Below are positions 1-12,500 of a stretch of 64,000 nt of DNA, one piece after another. The translations under genes were made by a program, and so were the position numbers. The notes under the pieces were generated by a model that was not told the DNA's origin, ran no database searches, and saw nothing but the letters and a program-made list of their open reading frames with translations. The number at the start of each line of letters is the position of its first letter. Within the stretch, counting starts at the first letter, position 1. The DNA is from Metellina segmentata (Eukaryota > Arthropoda > Arachnida > Araneae > Tetragnathidae), in assembly GCA_947359465.1 (NCBI GenBank), contig OX375881.1:34079742-34143741 (forward strand), written 5' to 3'.

Positions 1-390
1 TACATGGAATAAGTCTACATCTAAGTAAGTTCTGAGCTTTATGTCATTTTTAGTTATTTTTCACTATAAAACATTTCCTAAGCAGTTAAGAGTGTTATTT
101 CTGATTAATTTAGGTTGACTTATTAATTTTCGGGAAACATAATTTTTTTTGCTGTCGATATAAGAATATTCGTGCTTAACTTCTCATTGTGACAAATAAC
201 AAAATTTCAGTGATAAATGAATATTTTAAGACAGTTTGGTTTTTCAACTGGAAGGTATAACCTTCTAATGAATAGTATAAATTGTGATGTCTCCCAGAAT
301 TTGCTTTTCCAGTGTTTTCAACTTCTTTTCCTCAAAATTTTCTTAGGATCATATGTTTATGAAATGTTATTTTAATGATTTCTTTTCCAG

Positions 391-586
391 ATACCTTGAT
401 CGGTCTGGGTTAGTGCTGTATCCTACATTCACACAACACTCCATGCAGATCGCAGACAGTGCCTTTACACCCACATTTACTAGTTTTGTCAATAGTGTTT
501 ATGGATTTAATGATCACCATATCTATCCTGTGAAAACTGTATATAAGAAAACAAATGCCATTAAGAATGATTCAATTTTGAAACAG
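391..586 (+). CDS. INO80: INO80 exon a (first in window)
   Basis: Acceptor tttccag ends at 390 and donor gtaatt begins at 587. The exon starts on the third base of a codon and ends in phase 0. It encodes about 65 residues including [15 protein letters not shown] and [20 protein letters not shown], before the C-terminal helicase lobe. The assignment rests on phase continuity with the next exons and the open frame; no helicase motif lies in this exon. Confidence 0.8.
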
Positions 587-3500
587 GTAATTCTTCAATA
601 TTAGTCTACATATTTTTCTTTTTGCATGTAAATTTTCAAGTTAAGTTTTAAGCCAATTTAGTAGTTTTGCTGTGAAGCCGTGGCAACCATGAATCAATCA
701 GAATTAGTGATAGAGTGTTAGTAGATTGATAGTAGATAGAGTGTTAGTGATAGTAGGTTGATAGAGTGTTGTAAAGAATTTTCACACTAACTTTTGAGAA
801 ATGCCTACAAATATCTATTTTAAAAAGCCTTGTCATCGCTGTCGCAAGATTGAGAACTCTGGGTGTAATTTTTTTTGTGCATGTTTCTTGACGATTTTCC
901 GAGAAAGTAAAGATTAGAAAATTACGGAATTAACATGGTTTGTTCTTCATCGTGTTCCCAGGACGATTTTGAAAGTTTCTACGATGCAGCTATTAGTTCA
1001 GGTATAATTAGTGTCCAAATTGAAAAGGCTAATTTCTAACGTGATGACGTAATGAGAGTACCTCTAAACGTGAATTTTTGCAGCTCATCGAGTATTTTTT
1101 GGAAATTTCAATTTGGTTCCTGATAATATTTTTTTCAAAGTCAGGAAAAATTGAGACATTTTTGTTATTTTTTTGTTAAAACTGTCATATCTCTTTCTTA
1201 TTACAATAAGTTTTTAAATTTGAAAACTTTGCAGTGTACCTTAGAATGTACTCTTTCAGTATTTTTGAAATTGGTGAATAAATAAAGTGGATACAATATC
1301 CAGGGTGGCGACAGAACCGGGAAATCAGGGATTTCTCAGGGAAGAATCATTTTCTGGAAAAATCCGGGAAAACTCGGGGAAGTTTCGTTTAACTCAGGGA
1401 AAAAGTTGGAATTTTGTTTTGCAAATGGCACCCATTTGGTACTTTTCCGTTAGCCATGCGGGCGCCACTTTAAACCAAAATCAAAATGTCGCCAATTTTG
1501 TTTTCATTCCGAAAATGAGAAGTGTATTTTTTACGTAAAGATCCAGAAAAAAGAGTTGTATACATGGTATACTGTTTTATTAAACCTGTAACGGCCGGAA
1601 ATCCTGTAACCGAAGTCTACTGCTGTGCCACGTTCCCTAATGTCAATAATAGGAACGTAGTGCCTTGCGGCTTTAAAAAATACTAAAGGCCGGAAAAACC
1701 TGCAAAAGTTAAACATCCGGTTCCAATTTAATCAACATAAAAAAAAATCATTTTTTTCTAAAATACCTAGATTGGCGATTTTCCAAAATTGCGCCCGGCT
1801 AACGAAAAAGTAGTCATTTAGATTATGCATGTTTTTTATTACATGTGTTAGAAGTTATTAATTTTTTTCGAAATTTTTTGAACTCGGAGGTTTTTTTTTG
1901 TTGTTGAAAAGTTTGCGTTCCCGTTACAGTTCTTTTCGTGATGGATTCGTCATTGTCAAATGCGGCCAAAATCGTTTGCGAAGAGATCCAATCGGCGTGA
2001 CGTCACAATCTCCTATGAAAATATAAATATTTAATTGAAAAATTATTTATTAAAAGAAAATCAAACGTATAAGGTATCTATCTGGTGTAAAATTTTCCGC
2101 AGCTTTGAAATCCGTTGATGTTTTCATTTTATTTTAAACAATCGCTGATTTAGAAAAAAGCACTGAAGAACGCCAGTCATAACTTTAATTATTTCTTTTG
2201 CTTCACCCGAATTCGTTACTTTTCAAAATGAATGAATCTCGAATCAAACGAAGGTCATTCTTCTCGGCGGCGAAATTCGTATTGGAAAAAATTTAAAAAT
2301 TATTTATTTAAAGAAAATCATATTTTAAGGTATTGATCTATTGTGAAATTTTCCGCAGATTTCAAATCCGTTGAAACTTTTATTCTATTTTTAACGATCG
2401 CTGAGATAGAAAAACGCAACAAAGAACGCCAGTTCGAACCAGAACGAACTAACTCGAATCCGTTGCTCAGGAAATCAAAATGAATAAATCTGATCTTTTA
2501 AACCACGAAGGTAGAATTCTTCACGGCGCCGGCGGCCAAATTCGTATTGGGAAAAATATAGAAGTTACAATTTAAAAATTATTTATTTAAAGAAAATCAT
2601 GTTTTTAGGTATCGATCTGATGTAAAATTTTCCGCAGATTTGAAATCCGTTGAAATTTTTCTTCTATCTTTAACGATCTAGGAGATCGAAAAAAGAACTA
2701 CATAACTCCAGTTAAAACTTTATTTGTTTTGTTCGTCCGCTAAAATCGTTGTCTTTATACCGTATACCATTCTAAGGAAAATAATAATTAAATTCCAATT
2801 AATTAATTTTTAAATGTTTTAGATTAAATTTTAAAATTCGGGGGCGATAGAAAAATTGCAAAAAATTCGGACCACATGTGTGCTAAATTTCACTATTGTA
2901 AGTGCCATCTATTCGTCAGGACACTGCGTACAGGACAGACAGACAAACACTTCCTTTTATAATAGTAGAGATGTACCGAGCGCTGGCGCCATCGACGGAT
3001 TCAGGGGCTGATGGCTGCTTTTGCAAACACATCAAAATAGTTAAAAATGTAAAATTAAATTTTCTATCTATAACTTTATATTATTTCGTCTATTATGGAA
3101 TACAATTAAAAATATTTTTTACTTATCTTATTTTTATTCATCTATCAGTCTATAGTTTTTTAGTTCATCAAGTGTCAAGTTTATCATAATTACGGAAGAA
3201 TTGTTCTGCGAACGGATGGAGAAACTCAGGGAAGTTCATGAAAAATACTCTGGAAATCAGGGAAAACTCAGGGAACTTTTTACTTCAATTTTTGTAGCCA
3301 CCCTGATATCAAAAGTTAGTTATACAAATTTAGTACTTTTTAGATCACAGAACGATAGCGTTCATTCTTATTCACGGAAATAAGGTTACATCTTCTGACT
3401 AACAGGTTTGCCAGGTGTCCTTGAAACTCGCTGTGATGTCATGCTTGTTTTTTGCTCGATTCTCAGACAGTTTGCCGATTCAGTACAGATAAAAATATTA

Positions 3501-6500
3501 CGAGAATAACATGGTTTATTCAAAATTGAAGAAGATGGGGATAGTTTTTTTTACTGATACGGCTATTAGTTTAAGGTGCATTAAGTTTTAAAGTTTTTAA
3601 AAAACGAAATCACTTGCGACAGGAGTGTTTGTTTGCGAAGCAAGCCAAATGGGATTGCACAGCATTTCTATTATGGGATTGTGCAGCAATAGCCGTGGGT
3701 TGGTGAGCGCTATCGAGCACGGGGCAGAACCCACGCTGTGACCCAAAAGTCAGATCAAGATTATACGAATTATTAAGGTAGTTTCGCTGTCACACAGGAG
3801 ATTGACTCTGAAAAGAGTGTTGCAAAGGAAACGAAATGGGATTGTGCAGATATCCCCGTGGGTTGGTGAGCAGGAAGCAAAGCCCCCTAGTATCCTAAAA
3901 ATACTAATAAATATTTTTGTGCCATTTTTTGTAAAAAAAGCCTAATAAGTTTTGCCAAGAACGTTATTACTTTTTTTGTTTTGAATTACTTTCTTGAAGC
4001 CCAATTTGTCTCTATTCAATTGTCCTTAAATTGGACACTTTTTTATATACTTATTGTTTTGATCAATTTTCATATTTTTGCACAGTTGTACACTGGTTTT
4101 TATGTTGTAAAAATCTTTCCAGATTTCTTTATTGGAAATTGGTATGCTTCTATCTAAATTCGCTTAGAGTTAATTTTCATCAAAACTTTAATTTGTATTG
4201 TAAAATAACTAAAAACTGAATGTTGGTTTTTTCTTTATTATTATAAAAAGATGAAAAATTGGTTATTTATGGTTCAGAATCTGTGCTTCCTACCTTCCAG
4301 CTTCATGACAAGCAAGTCTTCATGACATAAAAAGTGTTTAGATTTTTTCTTTTGGGAGAAAATTTTCAAGTGACTAATTTTGGAGTAATTGATACATCAG
4401 TGCTAGCTTCTAGATTGTCATGGAGGAAATTTAATCGCTTATATTTGGTGCCATTTTTGGTTTAAGTATTGCCATATCGGTTATGCCAGGTATGGAACTG
4501 TTGTTGCATGTAACAGAAATAGAGAACATGGTGTAAATTTGTGGACGAAGACTTTGAGGGTGGTTGAAAATTGGGTAGACATTGAGATGAATTTAGAAAA
4601 ACACTAGCATTTCTATTTTGTATTGTGTTTAGTTTTTCCAATTGGGGTTTTGGTGTATTTTTCTGTACAGTAAATATCCTACTAGTGTATTGAAGTAAGA
4701 CAGTACTTCAAAAAATGTGCCATAGCATCGTAGTACCTAACATCTGACAATAGGGAATATGCACTATGTCACAAAAGGTCCTAAAATGGTACTTTTTTTA
4801 CAAATTCAATCATGAACAATCCGAAAATCAACTTTAAAAATCTCAAAAAAGTTTAATTTAAGCGTAATAAGCGATTAAAAAACGCGTTGAAGTCACGTGA
4901 CTGAAAACGGGGTGGAGCTTGGTGTGACGTCATAGTTCATGAAATCTCTCGCTACATTCGCCGGCTGCATGTTATTTCAGGTTGCTTTAATTGATTTTAC
5001 GCTTATTTCACAATACGTTTATTTGTTAAATAATTGTGTTGAATTATCGTCCGCACATTATTATTTTAAAGATTTCTTCTCTAAAAATGACGACTGTAGA
5101 ACAAGGTTTTGTAAAAGGCCAGTCGGATAATCTACCTAAATTGGATGGTATATCCATGGTTTTTTTTTCTGGGAAACCATCCAGATTTTATGGGAGTAGA
5201 AATGAAAGGCGTAAAAGCGAAGAGTATGATAATATTTTGTACACCATATTTATTTTAAAAAAACATGTATTTTTATATTGCTTTTAAAGAGTAGTGTTAT
5301 CATCAAAAAGTTGTATTTAATAAAATAGAATATTAATAGTTGTTCTCTTTTCCTTAATAAGTAACACAATTCATTCTGAAACAGATTTTTTTGTATAGAT
5401 AATTAGAATAGTATATCAAATAAGAGCTTTATATTAGGAAAATAATTTCAAAGTAGATTAAAATTGTTGGGGTATTAAAATAGTGAATTTTGAAAGCTAA
5501 CTTAAAATTAATTTTCTACATAAATTTTTTAGCAACATTATTTTTGTTAGTTAATGAACAATAATTTTTTAAATATATTTAAGCGATAAAATGTAATGCA
5601 CTAAAAGATGATAGAAAAATAATATGTGTAGAGAAACTTATTGCGAGAATTGCAACTGCATTAAATATTGAACACAACATTTGGTAGTCCAACATTTTAA
5701 ACCATGAAGAGGTAGTGTGATAATTTGATTAAAATTGCAAGAATTTGAATTCTATAATACTTATCATTCAGTTTAAAGAAGAAATATGACACAGTTTTAC
5801 CAACTGCAAATTAATTATCATGAGTATAATAATTCAATGTTTATTGATGTTAGCTCTCTGTATATTTTTTTTTAACCAGTTTTGATTTATAAATATATAG
5901 TATTCCTATATTTATTTATTAAATTCTTTTTCATGAAACAAGAAATTCTGCATTATGAGTGACTTGATACCGAAAGAATATTTTTTCGTTTTAGCAAAAA
6001 CCCAAGTAGTTATCCACAAGATTAAATCACACAATTCTTAATTAAAAATACAAATAATTTTTGGTATTTTAAACTTACCAAAAATGATCTTCACAGCAAT
6101 GCAAGCAAGAAGTAGAACACAGCTTTTTGTTTTTCTTTTAATCTCTTTTCATAACGCTGCACCATCTTCTACGAACTTATTCATATTTTGGTACAACAAA
6201 AAAATACTTTTTTGGTGTTTTAATCGTTGAATTATGACACAAACGGAACAATACAATATTTGTAATTCTTCTTTTGAACTATTTTCGAACCTTCCATTGC
6301 TGAATTAATCAAAAATCTGTAAATATAAAACTACTAAAAAGATACCCATAGAGATAACACAGTTCAAGAAACGCTCAATGAGAAAATCATGAACTATGAC
6401 GTCACAGGCAAAAATCGTCAGCGACTGAAGTTTCTCGTTGAAAGTGACGTCAGAGCAATTTAAAAAGCGTTTTAAATATAATTAATATCGTCAGATTGCA

Positions 6501-9500
6501 GTTTAAGTGGCATTTTTCTACTTGGTTTTTCATGCTCTTTCAGTTTAAATTGAATTTGAAAATCATGCATATTGTCCATTTCTTTAAAATAATTTTCTTT
6601 TTAAGTCATTCTAACAGCACTACACTTGTTTAAGCTCAGAGATATTTGTACAGGTTCATGTAAAGCATCAACATTGTTTTTACGTTATGAAAATCTTTCA
6701 GGCTTTTTTTTTCTTGGAGTTAAGCAGGCAAGATTTATCCTAGAAATCAAAATAAAAGTGGTGTACTAGTGTTTTATGTTTGGATTGATAAAAATACAGC
6801 TGATGTACTTTTATCATAATTTATCTATTTATGTTATAGGAGAGTACAAGCAGTAGTGAAAGAAATCCTTTATTGGTGAGGCCATGCCAGTTAACATATC
6901 TGCCAGCATTTTTAACTAATTTATCATCTAAGGTAAGTTAAAGAGACATTGAATGCATACTTTTTTATTTGTTCATGGTGCATTTTTCAAAAAAATAAAA
7001 ATATTTCAAAAGCTATGCGAAAAATATTTTTATTGTTAATACTTTGAATGTTTAATCTAGGTTATTGCTGAACCTTTGACGATTTATGCATCGGATCGCA
7101 GTGCTGATTGGTGGATAACAAGAACTCATCTTTGTGGTTCTGTTCAAGCACTAAGAACAGTGTTGTATGGCTGTCCTGATCTTACTCCAATGAAAGTAAA
7201 GCACCAATCCCAACTTTTTCAGCCTCCTTCTTTAGGTGGCGTAAATGCCATACGCCCTCAAAATGGATGGTCCAAAATTGTTATTCCAGGTAATTTTTCC
7301 TTTAAAGTTTTTTTGTGCTAAATTTACTTGCATAATTTTAATTACGATTAAGCTATCAAGAGTTATTCACTATAACTTAGAACTATAATAATAAAATTTA
7401 GAGACAGCTGCCACAGTTAATCCAGTTCCTTGGAAACCATCCTTACATACCTGCCAACCTTTTCAAAGTCTTCCAGAAAACACTTAATTTTCCAATTGGA
7501 AGTGGTATATAGATTTTTCATATGGGAGGCAATTTCAAGGCTTGGAACCATTATAGGAAAACATGGGAATCAGTGGTTGCTTGTCATAAAAACCTTTTTT
7601 GGCTCTAATTTTCAAGAAAAACTGATAAATATACCTCTAAAACACTCAAGGAAAGGGTTAATTGGTCATTTTTGCATATAATTGGCACCATTTTATACAA
7701 GAAATTGCCAAGCCTGTTATGTTGCTTTATTTACAGTAAAGAGCAGGGTTGCTTTCATACAGCTCAATTTAGTGGCATTATTGCTAATTTTGGTACTCTC
7801 ATGTTTTGTTTATTTTAAGAATTACCTTTTAACCACTACCTTGTTGCATGTTGGCTTTTGTATAAAAAATATTCCTTATTTTGATCTTGGAGGTTGATGC
7901 CCTTTGTAAAATTTAATTCAATGATTTTCAGCCACCAATTTACAATAATCAATTTGTCCGTAAACAGTGGTTTTTAAAGTAATATGCAATACTTTTGTAG
8001 GTCAAGAGACTATAGTAACAGATTCTGGTAAACTTCAGGTTCTCGACAATCTACTTTCTCGTCTCAAAGCTGGTGATCATAGGGTATTGATTTACTCCCA
8101 AATGACGAGGATGATCGATCTTCTTGAGGTATACTTCAAAAAGTGTTCTTTTCCTTAGATTAATTAGTTTCATGATTAATCAAAACTTCAATTTTACATA
8201 TTCTCCCTTATTTTCAATTACTTTGTTCTGTTTAGGATTACATGTGTTACAGAAAGCATACCTATATGAGGTTAGATGGTTCTTCAAAGATTGCTGATAG
8301 AAGAGACATGGTTGCTGATTTTCAAACAAGGTAAGACATAAATTTCAAATTCAAGTATTTTGTTGTAAACTTAATTTGCTTGACTGTTTAGCCCTTGATT
8401 ATTTAATTTTCTTTCATAGGTCTGATATCTTTGTTTTTTTGCTGAGTACTCGTGCTGGTGGTTTGGGTATCAATCTTACAGCTGCTGATACTGTATGTAT
8501 GAAGGATTTCATTTTTTAAACTTTAAAAAAAATGTTACAAATATAAATATTAACACAACTTTCGGAGTCCATGAATTTAATAATTCCGTAGAAATGTTTA
8601 TCCATTTTTTACCTAATCTTCAGTTACAAATTGGAATCTAAGTTTATTCAATTATATTTCACTCTGACTTAATAATTGTATATTCTGTTGTTCAGTTATG
8701 GGAATCCCTGAATTGTTAAGGTATATGTATATATTATTTCGGTTCAATTGATTAAGCTTTGAAAAGTTACTTTTCAATTTTTTTATTACTAAAATATTTC
8801 AAAGATACAAATATGAATGTTTTGCCATGTGTGCTGGACTAAGAGCTTTGAAGTTAATGGAGCCCTCAGATCTGTTTATGAAACTAACTGTTTTTGAAAG
8901 TACCTTTTTTGCCTAAATTACAAGGACTCACCATAGCTCAGTCGATTTGTCCACTGTGCTTGCAACCTGCATGTTGCAGGGGGTGCTGTTTCGATTACAC
9001 CCTGGGCATATTTCTGTCTTCTGTGTCAGTTAAACTTGCCTTGTGTATATACACAAATGGACTGTACGCCAGCGGATTCGCATATAATCCGACTGCATGT
9101 TGGATTTTATGCAAATCCAGTGCTTGCACGTGACCTGTTAAGGTTTAAATACGATACAGGAAGTGGTAACGTCGTTAGCTCTGAAATTGTGACAATATGT
9201 CTAAACGAAAGGAACTTAGTGACTTCGAAAGAGGTGTTATAGTTGGTTGTCACATTAGTGACACGTCTATTCGCGCAATTGCAGTAGAATTATCACGGCC
9301 AACTGTTGGTGATGTCGTGAAGAAGTGGAAGACTACAGGAGTTGAGACTCGAACTGCATACGTTGATCGTCCCCGTAAACTGCCCGAACATGATTTGCGT
9401 GTCCTGAAGCGTGAGTTTCGTAAGAAACCACTCCAGATTGTCAGCACTGAGTTTCAACCGGCAGCAGGGGTTAGGGTGCACCCAAATACTTTGTGGAAAG

Positions 9501-12500
9501 AACTGCACTCCCTCAATATCCACTGATGTTTTGCCGCACACAAACCAAACATCACCCATCCAACAAAGCTGGCAGACTCGCTTGCAACGTGTTGAGAGTA
9601 TGCCCGGAAGGGTTGCTAGTGTAATTGCAGCACGTGGGGAACCATCCCCCTATTATAGCATATATTATTTCCCTTATACCATCACATCTTGCTGTGGGGT
9701 CCATTATTGTATGGTAGTATATGCTTATTTACTTACTGTTTGTATTTTATTTGGCACAGCTTGGCCAAATATGCCCTTGCGCCATTGAAAACCCAAATAA
9801 CCAACTTTTGTTTTCGCGCAAAATTTATTATTATTATTTTATTATTTTTTTTAATTATATATAGATTGTGCTCATTTGAGTGATCTTGTGTGACTAGCTT
9901 TGGGTTAGTTCATAGATTCACTCATAGGTTTCTGAAGAAAAAAAATTTCGCCTGAGTCTGTTTGAACTGCGCAAATTCAATGTTTCACCAAATTTATGTT
10001 CTGCTATCTTCAATTATCTTCTTCCCCCCCCCCCCAAAAAAAAAATTTAGTTTCTTCAAAAGACACTTTTCTTGGTACTTGAATCTTTTACCATAAGTCT
10101 TGGGACATAATATTGGAAATTATACATATTTTCCTAAAAATCATAATTTCCCACTTATTACTGTATCGCACTTAATTATTGGTGAACATTTCATGCTTCT
10201 TTAAAATATTCTGTTCTAAATTTGCAACTCAATCAAACTTATGCACTATTAAATCTAAAATCTTTACTCCAGTACAGATCTTATCGAAAAAATAAGTTAC
10301 GATTTTTATAAAAATGTACTTATTTCCAGGTAATTTTTTATGACAGTGATTGGAATCCTACTGTTGATCAGCAAGCTATGGATCGGGCTCATAGACTTGG
10401 TCAAACCAAACAAGTGACTGTTTATCGTCTAGTTTGTCAAGGCTCTATTGAGGAAAGAATTCTTCAGCGAGCTCGAGAAAAATCTGAGGTATTACAGTTC
10501 ATTTTGGATACAGATAAAGTTGTCATATAAACAGTTCAAAGAAATAACATTTGTTTCCTTTGAGATTCAGTATAAATTCTTTGGTAAAATTTGTGTGTAA
10601 AATAATTTATTTTTATCAATTTTTGGAAGTGCTTAAACATATTTTTTTCAGATTCAACGAATGGTTATCAGTGGTGGAAATTTTAAACCAGATACCCTGA
10701 AGCCAAAAGAAGTTGTATCGTTACTTCTAGATGATGATGAATTGGAAAAAAAATGTAGGTACCATTGCTTTAACATCTTTTTTAATTTAATTCATATCAA
10801 ATTAAATTTTTTTGAGTAAGTTAAAAAATTGCTTTGTCTATGTATTTTTCCTTTATTACAGGGAGTCTCTTTTTATTGTTAAAATTATTGCTTTTTGGGG
10901 TTTATTGGTGTAACTGCAATCAAATAATTCCAATCTTTGTATCTGAATTATCATTTAAGACATTCACATTAAAAAAATGTTTAATCATTTCTGCGAATAA
11001 TAGCAGCTTGTCAACCTTCTTTATGTTGACACTGTATGGAGTTCCATTGTCACTAGTTGGCGTGATTTCGCAACTCCAAGTGAAATAAAGCAAAAAAATT
11101 TGCATTGCTTTTTATTTCATGCAGCAATTGTTTGATGTTCCATAATATTTTTAATATTTGAGGACATGGTGACTTGTCAAATCCAAATAATCGATTTAGC
11201 TAGAAATATTGACCAAGTTTTCTTTGCTGTAAAACTATATAAAAATGTTATATCAACTGGGAATTCTCAAGGAACTTTTTATTTCTGAAATAATCAGGAA
11301 ATTAAGGAAAATTTCACAAAATATCGGAAATTATGATAAGAAACAGCAATTATCATTTGTGATATTTAGAGATGCCCGATTATGAGTGCTTTTGAGAATC
11401 GATTAAATAGTATTTGCCGAAATTGTAATTCAAATAAAGAACACTGGCGTCATAATTTTCAAACACTGCGAAAACCGGCGTTTCGCAGCTGCAGTGTCTC
11501 ATTGCTGTGATGCCGGCAATGCAACTTGTGGTATAGAATTTGATATTTGTGAAACTAATGTTTTTTTTTTTTTTTGCATTGAATTTATATTTTTTGCTTG
11601 CAATTACATTTTTGTAGAATTTTTATGTATATTTGATTTTGATGTATAGTATGTATGCAGATGTTAATAAGTTCATATTCAAAATATTTTGTATTTTTTC
11701 TCCAGTTCTTTCAGTTGTTATTTTAAGAGTTCCATTAAGGGTTCCAACCCTTACAATAACAATTAAACTATCTAACGAGAAAAAAATACAAAATAATTGT
11801 GGAGAATTATCCTTTCACCCCATCGACCCTAAATATTTGAAAATGTGTGGATACTGTATATAGATACCAATCGCAGATCATTCTTTAGGGAATTGTATAA
11901 TCAAGTAAATGTTTGTGACACTTTCATGGAAATATCAGGGAACTTATTTTCGAGGATTTTGTTGCCACCCTGTTATAGAATTTACAACTACAAATTCTAC
12001 ATCTACATGAAATGTGTGTTATAACAGAGCTAATTTTATAAATTTCGACTTGAAATTGGGCACACATGTTCTCAAGACCTTAAAGAATAAAATTATGTAA
12101 AAAGGTTTTTTTTTTTTTTTTTTTTAAATTTTTCTTTGTTGATGAAGAAAGAAAATCCCCCTTAAACAATTATTTTGTCTCTTTTTGTAATGCATGGTTT
12201 TGTTACATATTTTCAAGTATTTTGGGTTTGCATCCTTTATTTTCAGTTACGTTCAAAATATTTGTATTTACTGTAATATAGATGGCAATTGTTTTATTCG
12301 TCATGATTTCAAAAAATTTACATTCATATTTGTAATTTTCTCATGTATGTTGAACTTTACCTGCTATTTATATTAATAAGCTCCTTTTTTAATTCTTTTT
12401 AAAAGTTCGATTGCGGCAAGAAGAAAGAAAGCAGATGGAGAAAATGAATCTGGATCGAAAGAAGAGACCAGAAAGTTTTGGTGAAAGTAAAGTGAGTGAA

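Larger units (their letters stand above)
587..6839 (+). other. INO80 intron with several repeats
   Basis: 6.25-kb intron. It contains degenerate GTGTTAGTAGAT-like short repeats (705-775), copies of the CTAGTA-ended repeat, the CAGGGTGGC element with a nested Helitron-like copy, and the TGACGTCA inverted-end element. Nothing is recognised in about 3900-4650. Confidence 0.7.

Noticed and set aside
7402..7484. Exon-like frame ([14 protein letters not shown]) after an AG acceptor, phase-compatible with the exon ending at 7289
   Set aside because: It reaches a stop without a donor, and the exon at 8001 joins 7289 in phase to give the expected INO80 sequence.
7430..7897. Two ORFs of 71-83 codons in an INO80 intron
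   Set aside because: No domain, and the region resembles a diverged repeat; low-complexity Phe/Leu-rich translation of AT-rich DNA.
8925..9000. Functional tRNA gene
   Set aside because: tRNA-like boxes, but the acceptor stem fails and the sequence continues into a SINE body with a shared tail.
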